This document shows, in pieces, positions 53,413 to 62,748 of a DNA stretch of 64,000 bases. The DNA is from JAAYDI01 sp052034005. Its GTDB lineage: Bacteria; Planctomycetota; Planctomycetia; Pirellulales; Pirellulaceae. The translations under genes were made by a program, and so were the position numbers. Numbering within the stretch: position 1 is the stretch's first letter; each line of letters starts with the position of its first letter. The DNA lies in NCBI GenBank assembly GCA_052034005.1, contig JBPOJB010000001.1, positions 186,001 through 250,000 on the forward strand, read 5' to 3'. The notes below the pieces were generated by a model. That model was given only the letters and a program-made list of their open reading frames with translations. It made no database searches and was not told where the DNA came from.

Positions 53413-56400
53413 TTAGGATTCCCACCAATCCGATTGAACCTGCTCGGCGACGAGCTCCAGGATTTCCTCCAGATCCAGGTCCTTTCCTTTCAGCCATTCG
53501 TCAGCCGCAGCGCCCGCAGCTGGCCGATGATCAGCAGCTTGCCCGACCAGCAGCAGCGATTCCGCAGGATCTGCCGGAGCAGCGAGACCTATCGAGTCGG
53601 CTGCCGGCTCGAAACCAACGCTCGAATCAGAGCGGTCCACTCCGGCAAACGCGCCCATCTCTGGCATGGAATCACCTGCCAGGCCAGATTCGGCGGCACT
53701 CGCCACCACGATGGAGCCGGCTTCCGACCCTTCTCCCTCACCGCCAGCGTCAGCGCGGTTCAGGTAGTTGATGACCAGCAAAGCGTCCAGCGGAGACAGG
53801 ATGCGATCTGCGTTCACGTCCACAAAGGGTGCCAGATCTTCGTATTCCACCATCATGTCGGGCACGGCCGTCGCGCCGCTGGCGTTGAGACGGTTGATCA
53901 CCAGCAACGCGTCGATCGGCGAGATCAGGCCATCGTTGTTCACATCCAACGGCAGGGCCGCGTTGGTGTAACTGACCAGATGCCCGCCACTGGCCCCATC
54001 CCCCCCGGCGACCGGCGGATCGAAGTTGCCGAAGATCGGCAGCGAATAGCGATCGCCGAAGTTCGCAAATAGATCGTTTCCCAAGGGGTCAGGGCTGTAG
54101 GGATCGAACAACGGCGAGGCCAGGTTGGACGGGGTGGTCACCCGGTCTGACACCAGGAAATACCACTCCGCCTTGCCTTCCCCGATCTTCTGCGCGTTGC
54201 CGGCAACCCACAGCCCCAGGTCGTCGACGCCATCCAGGTTCAAGTCGCCAATCACCGGCCGCTCCACGAAATCGGGAATGCCGAACTTGATCATGTCGTC
54301 GACCACTCCGTTGCGGTTCAGGTCGATGTAGAACGTGTCGCTTCCGGCGTCGTAGGTGATCAGGTCATCGAACCCGTCTCCGTTCACGTCGCCCACGACC
54401 GGAATACCGCGCATGGCGGTCGGGATCACCGCGTCCACGCCCGGCTCGAGGATGTTGTTGCCGTTCGTGTCCAGGTACCACGTGTCGCCCGTGAACAAGC
54501 CAATCTCATCGCCCGGATGGGCCGGGTCAAAGTCGCCGGCCACCGGCAGGGCACTGCGCGTCAACCACGGTACGGGCGAATAGAAACTGGCGACCCCGTT
54601 GTGGTTAAAATCCAACAGGAAGCGGTAGACTCCCGCGAAGGAATCCCAGCCGAAGGCCCCCAGTTTGTCAAAGCCGGACGCCGGAGCCAGGCCGGCAGGG
54701 TTGAAATTCCCCGCAAAGTAAGCGTCGGAAACGAGCCCGAACTGGAAGATCAAGTCCCGATTCGTCTCATCGCCGCTGCCGGCCGGGTCGTAGATGAAGT
54801 TGCCGTTCGTGTCCAGGTAGACCCGAGTCGCGGCGGTGACACCGATTTCGGGTCGGCTGTCGACGGTAAAGCGAGCGACAAAAGCGCCACCGGGCTGACC
54901 ATCTCCACTGGGGAACCGCGGATCGTCCAGCGGCTGGGTGGCATTCGATTCACCGTCGAGCCGATTGCCGGCCGGGTCCACCAGCGTGTCGGAGATCGTC
55001 AGCGTGTACCGATCGTCGGGCAGTGGCTCGGCAAAGGTGAGCGTAATCGTAGCCAACGCCGGTGCTCCATCCGCCGGCGGATCGGGATCCTGCGTGTAGG
55101 TCACCGACTGGATCGGTACAACGCCAACCGCATCGCCGATCAAGACGTAGTGAGCCGGGTTTGCGGCGATGTTGTCGACCAACGCAGCGTAGAGGAAGTC
55201 GGGCCCCAGGCGATTCGGGAGGTCCTGCACCTCGATGGCCAATTGCGTGACCGGCGGCGTGGGGCCGTCGGTAGGCTTGGGTGAGAACAAGTTGTACAGT
55301 CGCTCGTCCGCAGGCGTCAGAGGGTTGTCGGGCAGATGCAGGCCGGTGATCTGGGGGCCCTGGGTATCGATGAAGATCTCGAGCACCATATCTGGATTGA
55401 TATCGGGTTCCGCCGGGTCAAAGACAGCGATGTTCCCCGCTAGATCTTCCGCCCGAATCAGGATCCGGCGCAGCCCGTCGATGGCAGCGACCGCACGCGG
55501 ATCGTTCATGTCCAGCATGGACGCGATCTTCCAGTACCCCTCGCTGTAGACGTTCCCGTCCAACGGGATCGCCATCGACTCGCCAATCGGCGCATCCACC
55601 AACACGTTGATGGCGCCGTCGCCGTCCACATCCAGCCAGGCTTGGACAATCACGTTGGCCTCGGCAACGCCAAAGAACGTGGGCGTCGTGTCGCTCGTAA
55701 CGCGATCGGCCAACGTGGCCGCGTTGGCCGGACCGCTGACACCCGAATCGCTCTCGGCCGCCAATCCATCGTTGGCCACTAGAACATGTCCGAACGTGGC
55801 GTAGGGTGCCAGCGTGTCGACGGTGAAGGTGAGGAGCGGATTCGAGAACGGGGAGCGGCCATTCGCCGATGCCGGGTTGCCATCCTCATCGCGTTGCCCA
55901 TCAAAGACGCGAGTCGCGGCAGTCACCACGTATACGCCATCGGCCAGCTCCGCTGCCGGAGTGATCTCATAGAGCACCGGCGCGGTGAGGGACAGTGGAT
56001 TCGCATATCCCTGAATGCTCGCCCCGGTCGTCGTGTTGGCCAGCCAGACTTCCACGGCGATTCCGGCCGTGCTTCCCGCGGCCGCCTGGGCTGCCGTCAA
56101 TGGCAGAATCTCCTGGGCGTCCCTGGTATCGTTGTTGTTCACATCGATGAATTGCAGCACGTCGGCTTGCACCAACACGCGTGGCGTGCTGTTGTTCGTC
56201 ACGTTGTCAGCGTTGCTACGGCCCGTATCGCTCAGCGGGTCCAGGAACGCCCCGCGCGGAACCGGTGCGGGAAACTGCTCGATCTCCAGCGTGTAGTTCC
56301 CAATGCCGCCCACCAGCGAACCGACCACGACGTAGTAGACTTCGCCTCGGACGACCGGAATCGACAACGTCTCATTGTCGTCACTGCTGTCGGCTAGAGC

Positions 56401-58539
56401 CAGGACATTCCCACGCTCGTCCTCGACAGCCATCGACAGGTCGCCCACCTCGTGGTCGAAGATCGCGTTGATGAGGATTCGTCCCGTGTCGTGCGCCGTC
56501 ACGCGGAAGAAATCCACGTCGCTGATGCTGTGAATGCTCAAGTCGCGCAGCGTAATCCACTCGTCCGATCCCAGGACGGTCGCCTGGTAGATCGAATCGT
56601 TGACTTCGAAACGATCCGAGGCAATGAACGTTTCGATGCTCGTGAAATGGACCGGTTGGTGAGTGCTCGACGTGACGCTGCCATCGGGCACATTCCTGGG
56701 GCAACTCGGATTTCCCACGCCAATCAGGTCTACCGCCAACACGTCACCAGGCGGCACGCCCGGCTGGCCGATCACCGGAGGTCCACCGTGAATATTGATC
56801 GTGGCCGTCGTGCTGGGCTTCACGGAGAACGTGTCGTTGCCAGGACCTCCCAGCACAGTGAAACTACTCAGCCCGCTGGCAACCAAGCCGTCCTTCATGG
56901 TAAAGGAATCACCGGGCGAGCCGCCGTCGTTCGTACCCATGTCCACGGTGAAATTCGTCACATCGAAGAAAGTCACCGCTTCGAACCAAACGCCGCCGCT
57001 TGTGCCGGAGATGCGATTTCGCCCAGCAGCAGGACTGTCGACGTCAAGCCTATCGTTGCTGTTCGGCGTGACGAATGTGAAATTCGCGAACCCGTCGACC
57101 TGAACCGGTTCCAGTTCGTCGAAATGGATCGTGGCGCCGCCATTAATCGTGATAGTGCCGGCGCCGCCGTCTGCCGAATCAGGCGTATATGTCCCCGTCT
57201 GGCTGCCGTTGCCACGCACTTGCAGGACATCAGAACCCGCACCGCCGTGGACACGGAATTGGGCGGGGATCGCCGCATCGATGACGATGCAATCCGCCCC
57301 TGAGGTCGCGAACACGTCGATGCCGTTAGCTGTCGAAATGTTGTAACGCAACGTCTGGTTACTCGTTCCCGTAATGGAATAACCTGCCATGAACCAGTTG
57401 TGCGCCGCAGTCGCACTCTGCGGAACGGGCAGTGGCGTCGTCCGCGCCGCGTCGGCGAACGCCGTGACTTCCACGCTGGCCACGCCCGGGGAGACATAAC
57501 TGATCGTGATCAGATCGTGCGCTCCCGTGTCCGTAACGTACTCAGGAACGCCCGTTGCGCGGCCGAATGAGGTTCCGGCCGTAATCTGCTCGTAGTAAAT
57601 CGTAAACCGATCAGTCGGCTGCGACCCTTGATCGCCATTCGTGAAATCAACTTCCAGCGGATAACGCGTGAAGATGTTCCGTTCGCTGCGTTCGCGACTG
57701 TAGCTCATCACGTTCGAGACTGATTGAAAAGGAGTGGTCTTCAACTCGGTCGGATCGCTCGCTTGGTCGCTCGTATCGAACGTGTGCGGCAACCCGCCAG
57801 CGTGAGCCGCTTCATGAGCAATGACATTGGCTACCGTATTGACGCGTGCCTCCTCGGACGGAAATGGCGAGGGTATAAGCTGAGCGCCACAGATCAACAC
57901 GGTTTCGTCGTGGTTGTTTACGCCGGGACCCGCGGAGGTGGAACCGTCCCGCCCCGGAGCAACCCCGCGGAAACCAGCATGCGCTCCGAGTTCCACCGGG
58001 GTGGCACCATAGTCTGTGCGGAATTGATCGGTCATGAAAACATATGTGTCGTGGCCGTTCATCAGATTATTGATGGCATCGAGGTAGTCTGCATCGGTCG
58101 CTGCCGAGATGCTCGATAGCATGACCGGCTCAGCCGTAATCCTCAAATAGTCAATCACCCGCAGCATGACATCATTTCGAAAATCATCCACATCCTGTTG
58201 GTCTGGCGCGCCACCATTTGCGTTGTAATCCCAATTGATCGCTGACGGAGAGAACCTCAGCGTTGTATTAGCATCCATGTCGTGGGGGTCAGGATTTGCG
58301 GGATCGTCACCGCCCCAGCCGACCAGGTTTGCACCGTTGATGCTGACGAGGTCACCCACAGTCAAAGTCAAGTCACCGCCGGGAAATGTGGCTCCGAAGT
58401 CGACGAAGATCGTGAGCATCTGTCGCTGTTCCAGCAATTCCAGCACGGTGCACCGTGCCGTGCGAGCCAGGGATCGATTCCTTCGATCAGGTTGCTGAAG
58501 GCGTGCGTTGTGCCGGGTGCGGAATCTACGACGGGCCAT
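53413..58539 (-). CDS. Giant metalloprotease-like surface protein with LEPR-XLL-like and dockerin-like ends
   Basis: A 1708-residue protein. ATG 58539 has GGAGG eight bases upstream. The Arg-rich N-terminus ends in VLELLEQRQMLT, the planctomycete LEPR-XLL-like motif. HEAAHAGGLPHT near residue 240 fits the HExxHxxGxxH zinc-binding pattern of metzincin proteases, with a later VSNVMSYSR that could be the Met-turn. The rest is mostly beta: hemolysin-like and pre-peptidase-like segments (FRVTAHDTGRILINAIFDHE), and FG-GAP/VCBS-like strands (VVGDVNGDGFDDLITYDAGS, VIGDLNLDGVDDLGLWVAG). Near the C-terminus LDVNNDGLISPIDALLVIN and FVDVNADRILSPLDALLVIN are EF-hand/dockerin-type repeats. It is likely calcium-binding, exported and possibly proteolytic. 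The 3' end carries no terminator that I can see. Confidence 0.82.
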   Translation of the reverse strand: MARRRFRTRHNARLQQPDRRNRSLARTARCTVLELLEQRQMLTIFVDFGATFPGGDLTLTVGDLVSINGANLVGWGGDDPANPDPHDMDANTTLRFSPSAINWDYNANGGAPDQQDVDDFRNDVMLRVIDYLRITAEPVMLSSISAATDADYLDAINNLMNGHDTYVFMTDQFRTDYGATPVELGAHAGFRGVAPGRDGSTSAGPGVNNHDETVLICGAQLIPSPFPSEEARVNTVANVIAHEAAHAGGLPHTFDTSDQASDPTELKTTPFQSVSNVMSYSRERSERNIFTRYPLEVDFTNGDQGSQPTDRFTIYYEQITAGTSFGRATGVPEYVTDTGAHDLITISYVSPGVASVEVTAFADAARTTPLPVPQSATAAHNWFMAGYSITGTSNQTLRYNISTANGIDVFATSGADCIVIDAAIPAQFRVHGGAGSDVLQVRGNGSQTGTYTPDSADGGAGTITINGGATIHFDELEPVQVDGFANFTFVTPNSNDRLDVDSPAAGRNRISGTSGGVWFEAVTFFDVTNFTVDMGTNDGGSPGDSFTMKDGLVASGLSSFTVLGGPGNDTFSVKPSTTATINIHGGPPVIGQPGVPPGDVLAVDLIGVGNPSCPRNVPDGSVTSSTHQPVHFTSIETFIASDRFEVNDSIYQATVLGSDEWITLRDLSIHSISDVDFFRVTAHDTGRILINAIFDHEVGDLSMAVEDERGNVLALADSSDDNETLSIPVVRGEVYYVVVGSLVGGIGNYTLEIEQFPAPVPRGAFLDPLSDTGRSNADNVTNNSTPRVLVQADVLQFIDVNNNDTRDAQEILPLTAAQAAAGSTAGIAVEVWLANTTTGASIQGYANPLSLTAPVLYEITPAAELADGVYVVTAATRVFDGQRDEDGNPASANGRSPFSNPLLTFTVDTLAPYATFGHVLVANDGLAAESDSGVSGPANAATLADRVTSDTTPTFFGVAEANVIVQAWLDVDGDGAINVLVDAPIGESMAIPLDGNVYSEGYWKIASMLDMNDPRAVAAIDGLRRILIRAEDLAGNIAVFDPAEPDINPDMVLEIFIDTQGPQITGLHLPDNPLTPADERLYNLFSPKPTDGPTPPVTQLAIEVQDLPNRLGPDFLYAALVDNIAANPAHYVLIGDAVGVVPIQSVTYTQDPDPPADGAPALATITLTFAEPLPDDRYTLTISDTLVDPAGNRLDGESNATQPLDDPRFPSGDGQPGGAFVARFTVDSRPEIGVTAATRVYLDTNGNFIYDPAGSGDETNRDLIFQFGLVSDAYFAGNFNPAGLAPASGFDKLGAFGWDSFAGVYRFLLDFNHNGVASFYSPVPWLTRSALPVAGDFDPAHPGDEIGLFTGDTWYLDTNGNNILEPGVDAVIPTAMRGIPVVGDVNGDGFDDLITYDAGSDTFYIDLNRNGVVDDMIKFGIPDFVERPVIGDLNLDGVDDLGLWVAGNAQKIGEGKAEWYFLVSDRVTTPSNLASPLFDPYSPDPLGNDLFANFGDRYSLPIFGNFDPPVAGGDGASGGHLVSYTNAALPLDVNNDGLISPIDALLVINRLNASGATAVPDMMVEYEDLAPFVDVNADRILSPLDALLVINYLNRADAGGEGEGSEAGSIVVASAAESGLAGDSMPEMGAFAGVDRSDSSVGFEPAADSIGLAAPADPAESLLLVGQAADHRPAAGAAADEWLKGKDLDLEEILELVAEQVQSDWWES

Positions 58540-58875
58540 GGTGTCGACCTCCGGGTTGCTGAACAACAAAATGAGAATCAGGCACGGTGAATCCGCTCTG
58601 GTCGTCCCTCACCCCTCGTGAAAAATCAGCCGGCCAGACGCGTCACAAACCTCCAAATACCCACGGCACCCGCAAGTGTCCCCCAGGCGCCAGCGTTCCT
58701 CAGTAGCACGTCAAAATGCGAATGTCAACAAGTTTGCGGGATTTTCGCGCAAACACCTCGCCGGAGTTATGCGGGCACCCGACTGGGGTGTCCACAACGA
58801 TCTCCGACGCGTGGACACCAGGAACCGCGGCCTGATTCGACCCACCCCGGGCATGGGCTCCCCAGCGGGGAACCG

Positions 58876-58906
58876 AAAAAAAAGAGGGCCGTCCTGAGGA
58901 CGGCCC
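58876..58906 (-). terminator. Strong intrinsic terminator after the outer-membrane barrel gene
   Basis: GGGCCGTCC-TGA-GGACGGCCC (58886-58906) is a perfect 9-bp stem with a 3-base loop. On the minus strand it is followed by CTC and eight T residues, so it would stop transcription coming from the barrel gene that ends at 58963. The remaining sequence of the gap 58540-58962 shows no gene; short frames there lack protein character. Confidence 0.85.
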
Positions 58907-58962
58907 TTGTCTGAAGCATTCACTCTCCGCTCGCCTGGGCACTCGGCATGTTCGCTGCCTGG

Positions 58963-60108
58963 TTAGTACCGCAGTTCGAGGCGTGTCACGAATCCGTCGA
59001 AGGTAAGGGTTTCGCCGAGATCGTTGTAGGATCGGGTTTGCACACCCTGGATATAGGAGCCGGTAGTGAGCGTGTTGAACCAGCCGGAAACGGCATAACC
59101 GCCCGTGACGCGGACGCGACCGGAAGCGCTTTCCCATCCCAGTCCCAATTCTGCATCGAGGATCGTCACGACACGATAATCCTCCCAGCCGTTGGCGATC
59201 ACGGCGGCGCCACCAAACTGGTTGGTCTGCTCGAAGTTCGCCTTGAATTCGCCGCCCAGGAAATTCGCGTAGCCCTTGGCATACAGCAGCACACCCGTCT
59301 CCGCATGACGTTTCATGCCGTCGAGCCCGAAACGAATGCCCGCACCGTCAAAATCGATTTCGGTCGCGACGGTCGTCAGTCCGGCTGCCGAGAAGATCTC
59401 CTGCTGGGCAAGAAATGCCTGATTGAGGTGACCGTACCGCAAGCCCACCGTGTAGTTGACCGCCGAGTTACAGGTTCCCCACAGCAGAGCACGATAGTCG
59501 AGGTCAATCAGTTGGAAGTCAATATCGTAGGTCGAGAAGGCGCTAAGACTCGTCGCGCCGGACGTGAACACACTCGGATGTCCGACGGTCAGATCCAAGA
59601 CGTTGCCGGCGGTGGCGCGGATCGTGTCTTCCGTGTCGCTTTCCAACCATGTGTACGTCGCCACGAGACTCGCGCAGTCGTTCATGGCCCAGCCCGCACC
59701 GATCCGGAAACCGGCCCCCCCATCAATGCCGACTCTCCCCACAGGGCCTGTCGGGGAAGCCAAGACGGGATCGAAACTGGTCTGCTCAACGGCATAGACC
59801 ACGTCCACATTGCCCGGTCGCAGGTAGAGAAACTCGCCGAAGACACCGCTGCGGTGCTGCCACAGCGGAGAGCAACAGGCACAGGGATCCTCATCACACG
59901 CCCCACACGTGCCGACACATTTGTCACACGCCGCACTGGCGGCTGCTTCGCGATCGCCGTCTCCCAGCCAGCCGTAGGACGCCTCCTTGACTGGCATCCG
60001 CGAGTTCTGGGCCCACAGCCCGCTGGACCATTGGTCGTTCGCACGCACCGGTAGCGCAACGAGCGCGGCACACGCGATCAACACACCAACTCGGCGAACG
60101 ACTTCCAT
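58963..60108 (-). CDS. Lpg1974/BBP7-type outer-membrane beta-barrel protein
   Basis: A 381-residue outer-membrane barrel typical of planctomycetes. ATG 60108 has GGGAG at good spacing and a signal peptide follows (VGVLIACAALVALPVRAND); the open frame from 60258 is longer but unsupported. Residues about 57-80 are rich in Cys (CDKCVGTCGACDEDPCACC). From GVFGEFLYLRPGNVDVVYAV on, the protein alternates polar and nonpolar residues in strands ending in a C-terminal aromatic: FDGFVTRLELRY, with terminal Tyr as in barrels. GAGFRIGAGWAMNDCASLVATYTWL and YTVGLRYGHLNQ fit pore-forming Lpg1974 relatives. A strong terminator lies just downstream, so it is a single-gene unit. Confidence 0.85.
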   Translation of the reverse strand: MEVVRRVGVLIACAALVALPVRANDQWSSGLWAQNSRMPVKEASYGWLGDGDREAAASAACDKCVGTCGACDEDPCACCSPLWQHRSGVFGEFLYLRPGNVDVVYAVEQTSFDPVLASPTGPVGRVGIDGGAGFRIGAGWAMNDCASLVATYTWLESDTEDTIRATAGNVLDLTVGHPSVFTSGATSLSAFSTYDIDFQLIDLDYRALLWGTCNSAVNYTVGLRYGHLNQAFLAQQEIFSAAGLTTVATEIDFDGAGIRFGLDGMKRHAETGVLLYAKGYANFLGGEFKANFEQTNQFGGAAVIANGWEDYRVVTILDAELGLGWESASGRVRVTGGYAVSGWFNTLTTGSYIQGVQTRSYNDLGETLTFDGFVTRLELRY

Positions 60109-60358
60109 GACTAGTCTCCCATGTCTGGTATCCAACAAGCTCGACCACGTGGTGCAAGACGCACGGCCATGGTAGTGATCGGTGGCGTGATTCTGTAGCA
60201 TCTGCAATCTTGGAATTGCCTGCATCGCTGCCCTAGATTGCCCAGTGTAGCGGCTCACAGGTTGGGGGGTGAAGAATCTGAAGGACTGATCTGGACTTGA
60301 AATCGGGTTTCACGCCACAACATGCGTCATGGACTTGATCGTCACGGAAGATCTGATC

Positions 60359-60462
60359 GCCCAACACGAACGCGGTGATGCCCAGCGGCGGGCCGATCTA
60401 GCAAGTACCTCGCGAGAAGGGGAAGGTCGTGGGCGGGTAAACGGCTGAGCCGATCTTCCAGG
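60359..60462. repeat. Chimeric partial duplicate of the zinc-ribbon locus
   Basis: 60359-60397 is 38/39 identical to 52937-52975 inside the zinc-ribbon gene. 60399-60462 is 55/64 identical to 53218-53281 upstream of that gene. Both pieces have the same order and orientation as at the source, but the roughly 240 bases between them are missing. It is a collapsed copy of that locus. The rest of the 410-base gap 60109-60517 contains no gene that I can support. Confidence 0.7.
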
Positions 60463-60517
60463 GTGAGTCGGGCTTCCAGCGAAGGGAGGCCTCAAGTGCC
60501 CGGGCGCGATTCCGACC

Positions 60518-61918
60518 TTATTCCAATCCATGACGGCCGGCCCGCGTACCGCCGTTGAGTGCCGCGCGTTTCCACGACTCGGCGATGACCTCCAGTGAAC
60601 GACCCTTGGTTTCGGGGAGCAGGGTCCAGCCGAACAAGAGCGACAACACGCAGATGCCGGCGTAAACCCAGAACACGCCGGCGACCGAGCCGAGCAGCCG
60701 GTGCGACCAGCGCTCCAGGATCGGGAACAACTGCACCGGGAAGAACGCGGTCACCCAGAGCACCGTTGTGGTGATGGATACCGCGCGGGCCCGGATCCGC
60801 GTCGGGTACAGCTCCGACATCATCAGCCAGGGGAGCGGGCCCAAGCCGAACGAATGCGGGATGGCCAGGAGAAATATCGCCAGCAGCACGACGATGCCGG
60901 TCAGATGGAGATGGAACAGGTAGCCGGTCAACAGGTTGGCGGCGATCATGAGTGCCGAAGTGCCGATCCACAACTTCCGGCGTCCGACGCGATCCACTGC
61001 GAAACAGGCTGCGAGCGTCATGACACCCATGAATGTGTAGGACAACAGGTACTGGAAGACCGCGGCGCTCGAGTCGACCGCGTTCTGCTCCTTGAAGATC
61101 TTGGCCAGGTAGTTGTAGACCCCGCTCCAGCCCGTGTAGTTGTTGAAAACCGCCAGGAGGATGCCCACCAGCAGCGCCCGCTTCATGCCCGGCTCGAGGA
61201 GTTCCCGCCAAACGCCGGTCTCCGCGGCGAGCGATTTACGGATCTCCTGCATCTGCTGCCCGGCGTACTGTGCCCCGCCGATCCGCTCCAGCACCGCCAG
61301 CGCCTCGGGCTCCATGCCGCGTGCCGAGAGCCAGCGCGGCGTCTCGGGCACCACGCACAGGAAGATCACGAAGGCCAGGATGGGCGCGACCTCGGACCCG
61401 AACATCCAGCGCCAGCTGGTCGCCTCGGGGAACCAGCCGGTGAAGCAGTACGCGACCAGGCAGGAGAGCACCATGCCGGCGACGATGGCCAGCTGGTACA
61501 TGAATCCCAGCGCGCCGCGGCGGCGCGGCGGCGCGACTTCCGCGATGTACATCGGCGAGGCGATCGAACACAACCCGACCCCCACGCCCCCTACGATGCG
61601 GAACACGTTGAAGGTATAGATGTCGCGGGGCAGGGCGGTCAGCACCGCGCTGAGCGCCAGCAGGAAGGAAGCACCGATGAGCGTGCGACGGCGCCCCCAA
61701 CGATCGCAGAGCCAGGCGCCCAGGAACGGGCCGGCCGCGCAGCCCAGCACGGCGCTGGCGTTGGTGAAGCCGAAGCCGTACTCGGAAAGGTGGAACTGGT
61801 CCTTCAGGAACAGGTTGGCCCCGCCCATGATCGCCAGGTCGTAGCCGAACAGGAACCCGCCCACCGACGCCACGAACGCGATCGCGAAAACGTAACTCGT
61901 CCCGTTCAGCCTGCTCAC
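60518..61918 (-). CDS. MFS sugar porter
   Basis: A 466-residue member of the sugar porter family of the major facilitator superfamily, with 12 predicted helices. GGFLFGYDLAIMGGANLFLK is helix 1. Family motifs are complete: DRWGRRRTLIGAS after helix 2, SPMYIAEVAPPRRRGALG between helices 4 and 5, VVPETPRWLSARG after helix 6, AVDRVGRRKLWIG, ELYPTRIRARAVS and LLPETKGRSLEVIAESW at the end. The start is GTG 61918, which overlaps the PIG-L gene's TGA (GTGA); GGAG lies upstream. The open frame from 62005 reads into that gene. Coupled translation implies one operon with the deacetylase and the glycosidase. The sugar is unknown. Confidence 0.9.
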   Translation of the reverse strand: MSRLNGTSYVFAIAFVASVGGFLFGYDLAIMGGANLFLKDQFHLSEYGFGFTNASAVLGCAAGPFLGAWLCDRWGRRRTLIGASFLLALSAVLTALPRDIYTFNVFRIVGGVGVGLCSIASPMYIAEVAPPRRRGALGFMYQLAIVAGMVLSCLVAYCFTGWFPEATSWRWMFGSEVAPILAFVIFLCVVPETPRWLSARGMEPEALAVLERIGGAQYAGQQMQEIRKSLAAETGVWRELLEPGMKRALLVGILLAVFNNYTGWSGVYNYLAKIFKEQNAVDSSAAVFQYLLSYTFMGVMTLAACFAVDRVGRRKLWIGTSALMIAANLLTGYLFHLHLTGIVVLLAIFLLAIPHSFGLGPLPWLMMSELYPTRIRARAVSITTTVLWVTAFFPVQLFPILERWSHRLLGSVAGVFWVYAGICVLSLLFGWTLLPETKGRSLEVIAESWKRAALNGGTRAGRHGLE

Positions 61919-62697
61919 GGCGTGGTGCTCCGTAACGGCCGCTGATGGACCAGCTCGCCCAGCTCGGCAGCGAGCAAGTTGTCCTGCGGATAGCCGTGCC
62001 CGCAATGCTGCCGGAACCCTTCGGCATACGCTGCGCCGATCAGCTCCCCGCGCCGACGACCCATCGCCCGCATCGCTTCGATGTATTCGTCCATGCCGTG
62101 TTGTTGGAGCAGCCAGTCACGCTGGCTCGCGTGGCACGCAAGCATCCGCGCCTTCGTCTCGATCACCGCGCTCGTGTCCACGATCGTCGTCGGATCGACT
62201 GGGGACCCCAGCGAGTCCTTGCCTTCGATGGGGTCCGTATAGTACAGGTGCGGCACCGGCCGGAACGGGCCGAAGGGCGCCGTCACGAGGTTCGGCACAC
62301 CCGCGAAAAAGGCCGCGTTCCGCGCCAAGGCGCTGGCCACCTCGTGATCGATCAGGTAATCGCGCGGCGCGGCAGCGAACATCACGGCAGGCCGCACCTC
62401 GCGCACCAGCCGAACGGCCGCCGTGATCGTGGGCCGATCGTACGCGATGAACCCGTCCTGGCACTCCAGACAGTGAAATGTGCCGTGGAGCACGGCGGCT
62501 GCGTTGGCGCCCTCGATACGCCGGATGCGACTGATCTCCTCCGGACCCAACTGCTCCGAGCCGCAGTCGCCCGGTGTCAGCGTCGCAATGTGGATTGCCC
62601 AGCCCCGCTGGTGCAAGAGCGCCAGCGTCCCGCTGCATAAGAACTCGGCATCGTCCGGGTGGGCCATGAGTGCCAGCGCGACTTTGGTGTGGGGCAT
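61915..62697 (-). CDS. PIG-L/LmbE family deacetylase
   Basis: A 260-residue zinc-dependent N-deacetylase of the PIG-L/LmbE family, which removes acetyl groups from N-acetylglucosamine-type compounds. ALALMAHPDDAEFLCSGTLA has the metal-binding AHPDD motif near residues 12-16, and the catalytic Asp is in it. RIRRIEGANAAAVL and FAAAPRDYLIDHEVASAL (His near 130) supply the rest of the metal site. ATG 62697 has GGAG nine bases upstream; ATG 62724 is an alternative. It sits between the glycosidase gene (51 bases upstream) and the sugar porter gene (4-base overlap), so deacetylation of a sugar or glycoside taken up by that porter is a fair inference. Confidence 0.88.
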   Translation of the reverse strand: MPHTKVALALMAHPDDAEFLCSGTLALLHQRGWAIHIATLTPGDCGSEQLGPEEISRIRRIEGANAAAVLHGTFHCLECQDGFIAYDRPTITAAVRLVREVRPAVMFAAAPRDYLIDHEVASALARNAAFFAGVPNLVTAPFGPFRPVPHLYYTDPIEGKDSLGSPVDPTTIVDTSAVIETKARMLACHASQRDWLLQQHGMDEYIEAMRAMGRRRGELIGAAYAEGFRQHCGHGYPQDNLLAAELGELVHQRPLRSTTP

Positions 62698-62748
62698 GGT
62701 GTGTTGCTCCAAGAGGACGCCCATGCCAGGCCGGAAGCCTGGCGCGGG

